A stretch of DNA of 64,000 nucleotides, from positions 186,001-250,000 of the forward strand of contig CACSKA010000004.1 of assembly GCA_902706205.1 (NCBI GenBank). Reading direction: 5' to 3'. Origin of the DNA: Chryseobacterium sp. 18061 (GTDB taxonomy: Bacteria > Pseudomonadota > Gammaproteobacteria > Enterobacterales > Enterobacteriaceae). The notes below the pieces were generated by a model. That model was given only the letters and a program-made list of their open reading frames with translations. It was not told the origin of the DNA and did no database searches. Within the stretch, counting starts at the first letter, position 1. Every line of letters begins with the position of its first letter. Both the position numbers and the translations under genes were made by a program. Below are positions 1 through 9,259 of this stretch, one piece after another.

Positions 1-1008
1 CTGCCACGCCGGGCCGACGGGCAGGAACCACATCGCTACCGCTAACACGGCTAAAACCAGGTTGGTGTAATAGTAAAGTTTTACCGTATCGACGCGTTTT
101 GTCAGCGGATTGACGACGATCGCCCCGAGAATAGAGGCGAATGTCACCATCGTGAAGAACAATGAGGTGTACGCCGTACTGCCCTGTAAAACGTAGGTGA
201 TGAAATACATGTAGCCGCCACCGCGGATGTTGAACACGTTGATCAGCAGGAAGGACATCACCAGCATCAGCAGCAATTGGTCGTTTTTACGCAGTCCGGC
301 AATGTGCTGGCGGAGGGTAAACTGACCCATGGTGTCCAGCGGCACCCGCTCACGCACCCAGAAGAAGCAGCACAGGAACATCACCACCGCCACCGCACAC
401 AGAATGCTGACGCCCATCTGCCAGCCATGCGCGACGTTGCCTTTGCCGAGCGCAGACACCAGCCACGGCAGCCCGACGGAGACTAAAAAGCCCGCCACGC
501 CGCACAGCACAAAGCGCCAGGACTGACAGGCCAGCACTTCGGAATGGCGCGTGGTCATGGTGTTGATCAGCGCGCAGTACGGCACGTTGATGGCGGTATA
601 GCTCACCGAAAGCAGCAGATAGGTGCCGAATGCCCAGAGAATTTTCATGTTCATGCTGACGTCTGGCACGGTGAACGTCAGCACCCCGATGAGTCCAATC
701 GGCACCGCAATCCACAGCTGCCATGGACGAAAGCGTCCCCAGCGGCTTTGGGTACGGTCGGCGATGACGCCCATTATCGGGTCCGAAATGGCGTCAAAGA
801 CGCGCAGTGCGATGAATAAGGTGCCGACCAGCGCCGGAGTCAGGCCGAAAACGTCGGTATAGAAAAAGGTCAAAAAGTTCATGATCAGACAGGTGATGAC
901 GGTGCCACCGGCATCGCCCAGTCCGTAACCGATTTTTTCTCGTGTCGACAGCACCTCGTTGGCGGTGTGTTGCGCGAGTTCGGTTTGCGTAATCGGAGCA
1001 GAAGTCAT
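1..1008 (-). CDS. GPH-family sugar:cation symporter (YicJ/XynT-like), C-terminus outside window
   Basis: The reverse strand from the ATG at 1008 reads without a stop to the window edge (336 codons). It begins [14 protein letters not shown] and continues into a hydrophobic protein with the glycoside-pentoside-hexuronide symporter signatures [33 protein letters not shown] and GRFRPW. It should be an inner-membrane, about 12-helix carrier importing a glycoside or oligosaccharide with H+ or Na+. The closest E. coli relatives I recall are YicJ and the xyloside carrier YagG/XynT. The substrate is not evident, because no glycosidase gene lies inside the window; one may lie beyond the left edge. It is divergent from the AraC-type gene at 1258, which probably controls it. 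Confidence 0.85.
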   Translation of the reverse strand, partial: MTSAPITQTELAQHTANEVLSTREKIGYGLGDAGGTVITCLIMNFLTFFYTDVFGLTPALVGTLFIALRVFDAISDPIMGVIADRTQSRWGRFRPWQLWIAVPIGLIGVLTFTVPDVSMNMKILWAFGTYLLLSVSYTAINVPYCALINTMTTRHSEVLACQSWRFVLCGVAGFLVSVGLPWLVSALGKGNVAHGWQMGVSILCAVAVVMFLCCFFWVRERVPLDTMGQFTLRQHIAGLRKNDQLLLMLVMSFLLINVFNIRGGGYMYFITYVLQGSTAYTSLFFTMVTFASILGAIVVNPLTKRVDTVKLYYYTNLVLAVLAVAMWFLPVGPAWQ

Positions 1009-1257
1009 TGAAAACTCCTCACGTAGGTCAGGGTGCGTGACCCGCTTTTGGGCGGGCTTATTGTGTGTTTTGCAAGGTACCTGATCCATTCTGCCTGGAA
1101 TCGCGCGCCCAACAAGGGAAGGGGAAAGTAGAAAAAGATGACGATTCCGACCTGATGCACAAAGTGTGATCGTGATCCGGTAGAATGGATATTTTTGATT
1201 AATAATCAAAGACAAGAAGTGATTTCTTCACGCTAAAAAGCGAGAAAGTGAATATCC
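1009..1257. promoter_or_regulatory. Divergent control region with a 17-bp palindrome
   Basis: This 249-bp gap separates the GPH symporter from its divergent AraC-type regulator. The palindrome TTTGATTAATAATCAAA lies at 1194-1210 (8-bp arms around one central A). A weak CRP-like half site, TGTGA followed six bases later by TCCGG, lies at 1165-1180. Both are candidate operators only; AraC-family proteins usually bind direct repeats, so the palindrome could serve another factor. Confidence 0.35.
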
Positions 1258-2079
1258 ATGATTGAATTATCCATAGCGTTTCCGATTCGAGTTCAGAACG
1301 GAGGGTTATTTATTTCGCGCGGCGTGGGCAGCCATCCGGCGCGCAAACTGAATTCCTGGGAATTGGTGTTCGTCGAGCGCGGTGAGTTCAAGATCCGTGA
1401 AGATGGGCTCTTGTTTAGTGTTCAGGCGGGTGAAAGCCTGTTGCTGCGTCCGGGATGTCGGCACGTGGGTGAAGGGGAGTTTCCGGCGGACCTTAAATTT
1501 TACTGGCTGCATTTTGACTGGCTCGACGTCACGCTAAATTCCTCGTTGCGTCAGACGTTGCTCAATATTCCGCAGCACACGGGCGTAAGTTCTCCGTCTT
1601 ACATCATCTCGCTGTTCCGCCAGTTCCTGAACGAGCAGGAAAATGTGCATCGCAGCATTGCGCTGGAGTGCATTTTGTTGCTGATCCTCCAACAGCTTTC
1701 AGCTGCGGGATCGCAGGAAAGTGCGAGCGAAAGCCCCGGTGTGGCGCTGGCCTACCGTGCGCAGCAGACGCTGCGTACGCAGTACCATCTGCCACTTTCT
1801 ACCTCGCAGCTGGCAAAAGAGCTGCATTGCAGTGCGGATTACCTCGGGCGCGTCTACCGACGTACGTTTGGTTTAACGCTGACCGAAGCGCTCCATCGCC
1901 AGCGGGTGATAGCGGCGGAAAAACTGCTGATCAGCGATTCACTGTCGTTGAAAGAGGTGGCCAGCCGCTGTGGGTTTAGCGATACCGGCTATTTCAGGCA
2001 GATATTCCGCAAGCACACCGGGCTGACGCCGGCGGCATGGAAGCGGCGTTATTGCAAAGAGCATATCAATTCAGGCTAA
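1258..2079 (+). CDS. AraC-family transcriptional regulator
   Basis: A 273-residue protein. The N-terminal half (about 15-100) looks like a cupin sugar-sensing domain (LVFVERGEFKIREDG, LLLRPGCRH). The C-terminal hundred residues carry the double helix-turn-helix of AraC/XylS proteins, including SLKEVASRCGFSDTGYFRQI and the closing FRKHTGLTPAAWKRRY. It is presumably the local activator of the divergent symporter gene. The ATG at 1258 has only a weak purine-rich ribosome-binding site upstream. The effector is unknown. Length and architecture are normal for the family. Confidence 0.85.
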   Translation: MIELSIAFPIRVQNGGLFISRGVGSHPARKLNSWELVFVERGEFKIREDGLLFSVQAGESLLLRPGCRHVGEGEFPADLKFYWLHFDWLDVTLNSSLRQTLLNIPQHTGVSSPSYIISLFRQFLNEQENVHRSIALECILLLILQQLSAAGSQESASESPGVALAYRAQQTLRTQYHLPLSTSQLAKELHCSADYLGRVYRRTFGLTLTEALHRQRVIAAEKLLISDSLSLKEVASRCGFSDTGYFRQIFRKHTGLTPAAWKRRYCKEHINSG

Positions 2080-2134
2080 CCGTAACTTTCTGACGGATAA
2101 CGATAAGACATTACCATTCCAGCTTAAAGACAGA

Positions 2135-2173
2135 CTGTCACACCCGTTGCGGGTCATCAGCTGGCTGTGACAG
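2135..2173. repeat. Nested inverted repeat between convergent genes
   Basis: Outer arms CTGTCACA (2135-2142) and TGTGACAG (2166-2173) enclose an inner ACCCG-TTG-CGGGT hairpin (2142-2154). It lies between the ends of the AraC gene and avtA. No T-run follows on either strand, so it is not a textbook terminator, though it could act as a weak bidirectional one or stabilise mRNA 3' ends. Confidence 0.35.
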
Positions 2174-2189
2174 GCTGACGTGTCCTGAA

Positions 2190-3443
2190 TCAGCCATTTT
2201 CCTGCCAGGCTTTTTCGACTTCTTCAGCCAGAATTTTGATCCCAGCCTCGATTTTCTGCGGATCCGGCACGTAATTCATGCGCATACACTGGTGCGTGTG
2301 CGGCCACGGTTTATCGAGCCCCGGGAAGAAGAAGTCGCCAGGCACCATCAGTACTCCGCGCTTTTTCAGGCGCTGGTACAAAATTTCAGTGGTGATGGGC
2401 AGGTCTTTAAACCACAGCCACAGGAAAATCGCGCCTTCTGGCTTGTGGATCAGGCAGCGTTCTTCCGGCAAATAACGACGAAGGGTGGCAATCGTTTCTT
2501 GAACGCGCTGGTAGTAGAACGGTTTGATGACCGTTTCTGACAGTCGCAGCAGGTCTTTTCGTTGGATCATTTCGCACATCATTGCCGGGCCAATACCGCC
2601 AGGGGAGAGGCTGATGATGCCGTTCATGTTGCTGATAGCGCTGATGATTTTTTCATTGGCAATAATGATGCCGCAGCGGCTACCCGGCAGGCCGAGCTTC
2701 GACAGGCTCATGCACAGTACGATATTCGGGTTCCACAGCGGACGCGCTTCGCTAAAAATAATACCCGGGAACGGCACGCCATAGGCGTTATCAATGACCA
2801 GCGGAATACCGTGCTGATTGGCCAGCGCATCGAGTTTCAACAGCTCTTCGTCAGTGATGACGTTGCCCGTCGGGTTGGTCGGCCGGGAAACGCAGATCAT
2901 CCCGGTTTCATCGGTAACGCGGAGGTGCTCGAAATCAACGTGATACTTAAACTGGCCTTCTGGCAGCAGCTCGATATTCGGTCGCGCGGAGACAAACAGG
3001 TCTTCTTCAAGGCCAGAATCGGCATAACCAATGTATTCCGGCGTCAGCGGGAACAGGACTTTGCGGGTGGTTCCATCGGCGCGACGGCCAGCGAAGAGGT
3101 TAAACAAGTAGAAAAATGCGCTCTGACTGCCATTTGTTAGTGCAATATTCTGTGGTCCGATATCCCAGCCGAGCTCTTCACGCAGCATGGTCGACAGGGC
3201 GGCCAGCAGTTCGGTTTTGCCCTGCGGACCGTCATAGTTACACAGCGCTTCAGTGGCTTTGCCGCTTTCCAGCATATCTGCCAGCAGATTCTGGAAGTAG
3301 TCGTTCATCTCCGGGATTTGTGCCGGGTTGCCACCGCCAAGCATGATGGCGCCTGGCGTACGCAGCCCATCGTTGAGATCTTCCATCAGGCGGGTGATGC
3401 CGGAATGACGGGTGAATTTGTCGCCGAAAAGTGAAAAAGTCAT
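2190..3443 (-). CDS. avtA: Valine--pyruvate aminotransferase AvtA
   Basis: A PLP-dependent class I aminotransferase of 417 residues, the same length as E. coli AvtA. It interconverts valine plus pyruvate with 2-oxoisovalerate plus alanine in the cytoplasm. The start MTFSLFGDKFTRHSGITRLM, the glycine-rich LGGGNPAQIPEM (about 35-46), SRPTNPTGN (about 187-195) and the PLP-binding lysine in MSLSKLGLPGSRCG (Lys249) are all present. It lies next to malS on the same strand, as in E. coli, but separated by about 150 bp, so it is probably transcribed from its own promoter. Confidence 0.97.
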   Translation of the reverse strand: MTFSLFGDKFTRHSGITRLMEDLNDGLRTPGAIMLGGGNPAQIPEMNDYFQNLLADMLESGKATEALCNYDGPQGKTELLAALSTMLREELGWDIGPQNIALTNGSQSAFFYLFNLFAGRRADGTTRKVLFPLTPEYIGYADSGLEEDLFVSARPNIELLPEGQFKYHVDFEHLRVTDETGMICVSRPTNPTGNVITDEELLKLDALANQHGIPLVIDNAYGVPFPGIIFSEARPLWNPNIVLCMSLSKLGLPGSRCGIIIANEKIISAISNMNGIISLSPGGIGPAMMCEMIQRKDLLRLSETVIKPFYYQRVQETIATLRRYLPEERCLIHKPEGAIFLWLWFKDLPITTEILYQRLKKRGVLMVPGDFFFPGLDKPWPHTHQCMRMNYVPDPQKIEAGIKILAEEVEKAWQENG

Positions 3444-3597
3444 ATGCAGGTGTTCTGTCGGTCTTCTGGGTAGGGGCTAACCATAACCCCTGCGCCAGCG
3501 AGGTGCAAACAGGTGAAACATTTCTTCCTTGATTATTTATTCTGCATTTAAGGTTTTTCCCGGAATATCACTCTGCTCATCGCGCGGAGTTAGCCCG

Positions 3598-5637
3598 TCA
3601 GGGTTTTGCCGCCCACACTACCATCACTTTATCGCCGTTATGTTCGCGCACGAAACCGTAGCCTTGAGATAGTGTGAGCGTCGTTTGGCGTCCCGCGCCA
3701 ATCGCCGGATGGCGCGCGCGGAACTGGCCAAGTTTCTGCCAATGAGCGACGGTGGCTGCTTCTTTCCCGGTGATGTCCTGCCAGTTCATGTCTGAGCGCG
3801 TACCCTGTAACGGGTCGGAGCCAGTAGGGCCAAACGGGCGGGCGGATTCGTCACCGTAAAATATCTGTACTGCACCCGGGGCAAGCAACAACAATTCCGC
3901 GCCTTCACTGCCACCCTCGCGGAACAATCGCGTGTCGTGGGAGGAGAGATAGCTCAGCACGTTGAATTTCTGCAATTTGTCAGCCATTTGCTGCCAGGTG
4001 GTGTCGATGTTGGCCAGGCAATTCACCGCTTTTGCCGCCTGTTCCTGGTAATCGAAATTAATCATCGCGTCGAAGCCGTGCTGATAATACGCACTCTGCA
4101 TCACGCCGTGGCCCCAGGCTTCGCCGGTCATCCAGAATGCGCCATCGTCTGGCGATTTACCCGGATTCGCTTTCTTCCACGCCGCCAGTGCTTCGGTGGC
4201 CTGAGTTTTTAGCTGCTGCCAGGCCGGGAGTTCAACGTGTTTGGCGGTATCAATCCGGAAACCATCAATGCCGTAATCCCGCACCCATTGGCTTAACCAG
4301 TGCGTCAGATAATCACGCGGCGTGTAGCCTGCAATGGCATTGGCTGCAGTATCCGGTTTGTGCTGATAAAACACCGGCAGGCCAGAAACGGTTGTGGATT
4401 CGGTTTTGAGGTCCGGCAGGAAGGCCAGCGACATCGTTAAATCGTCAAAGCCGGGGTTGTCGTAATCGCCAATATCGGTGCGGACCCATTGCTTGCCCCA
4501 CCATTTTTCCCACGCTGTTTTATCGCTAAAGTTGATGTAATCATTAAAGCTGTGCCAGGTCTGGCCGGGACCGGGTTTCCAGTCGGTCCAGTGCTCGCCG
4601 AGGGTTTTCTTCAGCGCATCGCCTTGCAAATAGAGTGCGCCAAACTGGTACGTCTGCATATCGGCCAGCGTGGCATAACCGGTGTGGTTCATCACCACGT
4701 CAAACAGAATGCGGATGCCGCGCCTGTGCGCTTCGTCTACCAGACGACGCAGGTCGTCCTCGTTGCCCATGTTGGCGTCGAGTTTTGTCCAGTCCTGCGG
4801 GTAATAGCCGTGATAGGCGTAGTGCGGGAAATCCCCTTTAGTGCCACCCCCGACCCAGCCGTGAATTTGCTCCAGCGGCGAGCTAATCCACAGCGCATTG
4901 ACCCCGAGTTGCTGCAGATAATCGAGTTTACGGGTCAGCCCCTGCAAATCGCCGCCGTGAAATGTACCGATCTCCTGCAAACCGTCACTATGACGTCCGT
5001 AACTGTGGTCGTTATCCTGATTGCTGTTTACATAGCGGTCGGTCAATACGAAATAGACCGTGGCGTTATGCCAGTCGAAAGCGGCGGGCTGGCGTGTTTG
5101 CGCGTTTTCCAGCAGCAGCAGGCCATTGCTACCGTCGGCAGGCTGCATAGTGATTTTGCCGTCTTTCACCGCCGCGGTTTTTCCACTGTAAAAATCGCGG
5201 ACCGTGCTGCCTTCTGCGAAGATCTTGCTGACATCCAGCGTGAGCGGTTTACCGTCCCAGCGCGGGCACTGGCGCATTTCCACACTGGCAGTTGTCGCAG
5301 CCTCGCTTTTGACGCTTAGCATCAGCGTCGGGGTACCGGAGCGAGTATCCACCGCCAGCGTATACTCGCCGTCGCGGAACAGTCGCCACTGCGGTGCATC
5401 GCCGTGGCAGGGCTCAAGCGACAGCATTTCATTCAGTTTGATCGCCGAAGCGGGCTGCCAGCACTGTTGGTCAAGATGCAACGTCAATGGATGTGTACCC
5501 TTCGTCAGCGTTTTCTGACTGACAAACGTCCCGCTACCTTCAGGTTTGAACGCAGGGAAATCCGGGGCGGTCCAGCCAGCGATGGCGGCACCGGGCAGCA
5601 GAAGCAGTACAACAGCAGCAAGTTTCATGGCGTTCAC
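3598..5637 (-). CDS. malS: Periplasmic alpha-amylase MalS
   Basis: A 679-residue secreted glycoside hydrolase family 13 enzyme that cuts longer maltodextrins in the periplasm for the maltose system. A signal peptide is evident (residues 1-20, ending PGAAIA before GWTAP). The N-terminal domain is cysteine-containing as in MalS. The GH13 catalytic set is visible: Asp463 in FRIDTAKH, Glu506 in MTGEAWG, Asp568 in LSSHDTRLF, plus the DVVMNHTG region (about 313-320). E. coli MalS is 676 residues, so this is full length. Two MalT-box-like motifs lie just upstream, consistent with MalT activation. Confidence 0.96.
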   Translation of the reverse strand: MNAMKLAAVVLLLLPGAAIAGWTAPDFPAFKPEGSGTFVSQKTLTKGTHPLTLHLDQQCWQPASAIKLNEMLSLEPCHGDAPQWRLFRDGEYTLAVDTRSGTPTLMLSVKSEAATTASVEMRQCPRWDGKPLTLDVSKIFAEGSTVRDFYSGKTAAVKDGKITMQPADGSNGLLLLENAQTRQPAAFDWHNATVYFVLTDRYVNSNQDNDHSYGRHSDGLQEIGTFHGGDLQGLTRKLDYLQQLGVNALWISSPLEQIHGWVGGGTKGDFPHYAYHGYYPQDWTKLDANMGNEDDLRRLVDEAHRRGIRILFDVVMNHTGYATLADMQTYQFGALYLQGDALKKTLGEHWTDWKPGPGQTWHSFNDYINFSDKTAWEKWWGKQWVRTDIGDYDNPGFDDLTMSLAFLPDLKTESTTVSGLPVFYQHKPDTAANAIAGYTPRDYLTHWLSQWVRDYGIDGFRIDTAKHVELPAWQQLKTQATEALAAWKKANPGKSPDDGAFWMTGEAWGHGVMQSAYYQHGFDAMINFDYQEQAAKAVNCLANIDTTWQQMADKLQKFNVLSYLSSHDTRLFREGGSEGAELLLLAPGAVQIFYGDESARPFGPTGSDPLQGTRSDMNWQDITGKEAATVAHWQKLGQFRARHPAIGAGRQTTLTLSQGYGFVREHNGDKVMVVWAAKP

Positions 5638-5942
5638 CTGAAAACAGTTTTGTGCATTTTGCCAGTTGCCACGGCGTTATCCCTCCTCCTGAACTGACAT
5701 TCCAGGGGAGGACGTCGCAGGGTGAGTGATCTGCTTCTAATGAGAATAAAAATTTCTGCGATTAAGCGTTGAATTTCAGACTTATGAATCGAAAGAATGC
5801 CCTTCGTGCAGAACCTCGTTTAGGAATTTGCTTATATCTTAGGGTGCGCTGCCGGAGTATTTTTGGTACTATTCGCGATTCATTTCGCAGTTATATGCAT
5901 AATTCAAGGTGTTGGAATGTTTCTATCCGACCAGGAGACCTA
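5638..5942. promoter_or_regulatory. malS/bax divergent control region with MalT-box-like sites
   Basis: A 305-bp intergenic region. MalT boxes have the consensus GGGGA(T/G)GAGG. On the plus strand GGGGAGGACG (5705-5714) matches at 9 of 10 positions; on the minus strand CAGGAGGAGG (5682-5691) matches at 8. They lie 45-77 bp before the malS start. The reading frame of bax is open upstream from 5769, but that extension lacks a ribosome-binding site and is treated as non-coding leader. Confidence 0.45.
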
Positions 5943-6761
5943 ATGATATCGACTCCCATTCGACGATATGGGGCCGCGATACTCATGTTACTCACCGGTG
6001 TATTTTCAGGTGGGGTGCTGGCAACAACGCACACAGCAACAACGAGTCACAAAGCTCCAGTAATAAAGACCAGTAGTAGTAGCAAGGTAAGCAGTAAACA
6101 AGAGTATTCTCGCAATAGTGCAAAGAGTAGTTCACTTCCTGATTTGCGAAAATACCCTTCCGGAACACCTCGTAAAAAAGCGTTTCTCCGGACCGTAATG
6201 CCTTATATTACCAGTCAAAATGCAGCAATCACCGCCGATCGTAACTGGCTTGTTTCTAAACAGTACGATGGTCGCTGGTCGCCGACAGAGCGTTCGCGTC
6301 TGAAAGGTATAACTCAGCGCTACAAAATCAGATGGTCCGGGAATACGCGTAAAATTCCATGGAACTCGCTGCTTGAGCGCGTGGATATCATTCCTGGCAG
6401 CATGGTTGCGACCATGGCCGCAGCAGAAAGCGGTTGGGGCACCTCGAAGCTCGCACGTAACAACAATAATCTGTTCGGCATGAAGTGTGGTCGTGGCAAA
6501 TGCGCGGGTAAAGTGAAAGGCTACTCGCACTTTGACTCTGTCAAAGAGTCTGTAGATGCCTATGTGGTGAACCTGAACACGCATGCGGCTTATAAGTCAT
6601 TCCGTAAGTCCCGTGCGCAGTTGCGTAAAACGGACCAGGAAGTGACGGCCAGCGCGATGATCCACAAGCTGAAAGGTTATTCGACCCGCGGGTCGAGCTA
6701 CAATAACTTCTTGTTCAGTATGTACCAGGATAATCAGCGCCTGATTGCGGCTCACATGTAA
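5943..6761 (+). CDS. bax: Bax, predicted peptidoglycan glucosaminidase
   Basis: A 272-residue protein (E. coli Bax 274). I chose the ATG at 5943, in frame inside a longer open frame, because AGGAGACC lies just upstream and the product then begins with a hydrophobic export segment (about residues 10-27, AAILMLLTGVFSGGVLA). A Ser/Thr/Lys-rich linker (about 28-65) leads to a LYZ2/FlgJ-like glucosaminidase domain whose presumed catalytic Glu162 lies in AAAESGWGTSKLARN, followed by NNLFGMKCG. It probably cleaves peptidoglycan in the cell envelope; the physiological role is poorly known. A terminator hairpin follows. Confidence 0.93.
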   Translation: MISTPIRRYGAAILMLLTGVFSGGVLATTHTATTSHKAPVIKTSSSSKVSSKQEYSRNSAKSSSLPDLRKYPSGTPRKKAFLRTVMPYITSQNAAITADRNWLVSKQYDGRWSPTERSRLKGITQRYKIRWSGNTRKIPWNSLLERVDIIPGSMVATMAAAESGWGTSKLARNNNNLFGMKCGRGKCAGKVKGYSHFDSVKESVDAYVVNLNTHAAYKSFRKSRAQLRKTDQEVTASAMIHKLKGYSTRGSSYNNFLFSMYQDNQRLIAAHM

Positions 6762-6787
6762 TCACGCTCTGCCTGATATCGCTAAAG

Positions 6788-6818
6788 AACGCCTTCCATC
6801 GGAAGGCGTTTTTGTTTT
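6788..6818. terminator. Rho-independent terminator after bax
   Basis: A 10-bp stem AACGCCTTCC/GGAAGGCGTT with a 3-base loop is followed by TTTGTTTT. It lies between the convergent ends of bax and xylR and mainly serves bax. Confidence 0.85.
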
Positions 6819-6827
6819 CTGCGCAAG

Positions 6828-8006
6828 CTACACCAGCGCTTCACCGAAGCGTTCGCGATATTCTTTGGGCGTGGTGTCGTATTCCTTTTTAAACACCGAA
6901 TAGAAATATTGTAGCGACGGATAGCCACACATCTGCGAGATCTCGTTGATGGATAAGGACGTCGACACCAGCAAGCTGCGCGCTTTTTCCAGTTTCTCGC
7001 TGTGAATAACGGCGTGAATGGTTTCGCCCACTTCCTCTTTAAAGCGTTTCTCCAGATTGGAACGCGAAATACCCACCGCATCCAGCACCTGTTCCACCTT
7101 AATGCCCTTGCAGGCGTTATTGCGGATGTAGTGCATCGCCTGAATCACCGCCGGATCGTCGAGAGAACGATAATCCGTGGATCGCCGCTCAATCACACGC
7201 ACCGGCGGGACCAGCAGGCGTTGCAGCGGCAGCTCTTCGTTATCCAACAGACGGTGCAGCAGTTTGGCGGCCTGATAGCCCATCTGTCGTGTGCCCTGCG
7301 CCACGGATGAGAGCGCCACGCGAGACAGATAGCGCGTCAGTTCTTCGTTATCGATACCAATCACACACAGCTTTTCCGGCACCGGAATATGCAGATGTTC
7401 ACAGGCCTGTAAGATGTGACGCGCACGGGCGTCGGTCACGGCGATAATCCCGGTTTGCGGCGGCAGCGTTTGCAGCCAGTCGGCCAGTCGGTTTTGCGCA
7501 TGCTGCCAGTTATCCGGCGCGGTTTCCTGGCCCTGATACACCACGCCGCGGTATTTCTCTTTCGCCACAATCTGGCAAAACGCATGCTCGCGTTCGACTG
7601 CCCAGCGCTTGCCGCTGGAGGAGGGCAGGCCATAAAAAGCAAAGCGATGAACGCCTTTTTCCTTCAGATGTAAAAACGCGCTTTCTACCAGGGCATGGTT
7701 ATCGGTCGCGATATAGTGAACCGGAGGATAGTGCTCCGGGCGATGATACGAACCGCCAACGCCGACGATAGGTACTTCAACATCGCCGAGCAGGGCTTCG
7801 ATTATCGGATCGTCAAAGTCGGCGATAACGCCGTCACCGAGACATTCCTTTATGTTTTCAATGCGAGCGCGAAAATCCTCTTCGATAAAAATATCCCACT
7901 CCGACTGGGACGCCTGTAAGTACTCGCCCACGCCTTCTACAACCTGACGGTCATAGGCTTTGTTGGCGTTGAATAACAGCGTGACCCGGTGGCGCTTTTC
8001 AAACAT
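6828..8006 (-). CDS. xylR: Xylose operon regulator XylR
   Basis: A 392-residue D-xylose-responsive activator, the same length as E. coli XylR. The start is the ATG at 8006 (MFEKRHRVTLLFNANKAYDR), with AGGA upstream; the frame is open further, but that extension has no support. Residues about 1-270 form a LacI/periplasmic-binding-like xylose sensor (FIEEDF, VIGIDNEELTRYLSRVALSS). The last hundred residues are an AraC-type double helix-turn-helix (SINEISQMCGYPSLQYFYSV, FKKEYDTTPKEYRERFG). It activates the divergent xylA and xylF promoters with xylose and CRP. It sits last after xylFGH and may also have its own promoter. Confidence 0.97.
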   Translation of the reverse strand: MFEKRHRVTLLFNANKAYDRQVVEGVGEYLQASQSEWDIFIEEDFRARIENIKECLGDGVIADFDDPIIEALLGDVEVPIVGVGGSYHRPEHYPPVHYIATDNHALVESAFLHLKEKGVHRFAFYGLPSSSGKRWAVEREHAFCQIVAKEKYRGVVYQGQETAPDNWQHAQNRLADWLQTLPPQTGIIAVTDARARHILQACEHLHIPVPEKLCVIGIDNEELTRYLSRVALSSVAQGTRQMGYQAAKLLHRLLDNEELPLQRLLVPPVRVIERRSTDYRSLDDPAVIQAMHYIRNNACKGIKVEQVLDAVGISRSNLEKRFKEEVGETIHAVIHSEKLEKARSLLVSTSLSINEISQMCGYPSLQYFYSVFKKEYDTTPKEYRERFGEALV

Positions 8007-8077
8007 GTTTTGCTTTCCTGAAGAAACAAGGATGGCGAGACCCGAAAGTGTCGCCATCGTAGCGGAAGTTGCCGCGA

Positions 8078-9259
8078 TCAGGCCCGCCGCTTAGTGGCAG
8101 AATCCATCCACACCGCCAGCAGTAAAATGGCGCCCTTAACGATATATTGCCAGAAAGTTGGCACGTCCATCATGCTCATTCCGTTATCCAGCGCTGACAT
8201 GATAAATGCCCCCATGACTGCGCCCGCGACGCTGCCCACGCCGCCTGCAAGGCTGGTGCCGCCAATCACACAGGCGGCGATGGCGTCGAGTTCGGCGATG
8301 TTCCCGGCGGATGGAGAACCAGCCCCCAGGCGCGAGCTCAAAATAAGCCCGGCAATGGCCACCATCAGGCCGTTAATCGCGAATACCGCGAGTTTGGTAC
8401 GTTCCACGTTAATGCCTGACAACCGGGCGGCTTCCAGATTACCGCCAATGGCATAAATGCGCCGACCAAACGCCGTGCGGGTGGCCATAAACATTCCTGC
8501 CAGCAGCAGCAGGGCGAGGATCAGTACCGGCGTCGGCACACCGCGATAATCGTTCAGCATCCAGACCGCGCCGAGGGCAATCACCGCAGTAATGGCCTGA
8601 CGCCCCACTACGCGCGTGGATGCAGGGTTACTCAGCCCGAGCGCCTGGCGACGCATACGCCCGCGCCATTGCCAGGCGACGAATACGAACAGGCCCAGCA
8701 CACCAATGACAAAACCAATGCCGTCGGGAAGATAGCTCTGACCGATTTGCGACATCGCCGTGCTGGTGGGTGAGACCGTGGTACCGTTGGTGATGCCAAT
8801 CAGGATGCCGCGAAACGCCAGCATACCGGCCAGGGTGACGATAAACGACGGGACTTTCCGGTAGGCCACCCACCATCCGTTCCAGGCACCTAACACCAGC
8901 CCCAGCGCCAGCGTGACCACAATCGTCAACGGCAGCGGCCAGCCGAGCCAGACATCGAAAATGGCGGCGACACCGCCCAGCAGGCCCATCATCGAGCCGA
9001 CCGACAAATCGATTTCTGCGGAGATAATGACGAACACCATCCCGACCGCCAGAATCCCGGTGATAGCGGTCTGGCGCAGCAGATTCGAGACGTTACGCGC
9101 GCTGAGATACGATCCGTCGGTGGTCCAGGTGAAGAACAGCATGATCGCCACGATCGCCGCGATCATCACAAACACCTGCAAATTGAGTTTTTTTATCCCG
9201 GCGAAGGCGGCGGGCCTTTGCACGTCGAGCTTCAGTTCAGACGGCGTGTTTTTCGACAT
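8078..9259 (-). CDS. xylH: D-xylose ABC transporter permease XylH
   Basis: An inner-membrane permease of about 393 residues, matching E. coli XylH (393). I prefer the ATG at 9259 ([13 protein letters not shown]) over one three codons upstream. Ten or so hydrophobic helices and the RbsC-type signatures are visible ([35 protein letters not shown]). It forms the channel of the xylose importer with XylG and XylF. Its start overlaps the end of xylG by about 23 bp, indicating translational coupling. Confidence 0.96.
   Translation of the reverse strand: MSKNTPSELKLDVQRPAAFAGIKKLNLQVFVMIAAIVAIMLFFTWTTDGSYLSARNVSNLLRQTAITGILAVGMVFVIISAEIDLSVGSMMGLLGGVAAIFDVWLGWPLPLTIVVTLALGLVLGAWNGWWVAYRKVPSFIVTLAGMLAFRGILIGITNGTTVSPTSTAMSQIGQSYLPDGIGFVIGVLGLFVFVAWQWRGRMRRQALGLSNPASTRVVGRQAITAVIALGAVWMLNDYRGVPTPVLILALLLLAGMFMATRTAFGRRIYAIGGNLEAARLSGINVERTKLAVFAINGLMVAIAGLILSSRLGAGSPSAGNIAELDAIAACVIGGTSLAGGVGSVAGAVMGAFIMSALDNGMSMMDVPTFWQYIVKGAILLLAVWMDSATKRRA

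Noticed and set aside
1165..1180. CRP site before the GPH symporter
   Set aside because: Only one half (TGTGA) matches; the other half (TCCGG) is poor, so it is mentioned only as weak.
4489..5319. 276-codon open frame antisense to malS
   Set aside because: It lies within malS; hydrophobic stretches come from the complement of malS codons.
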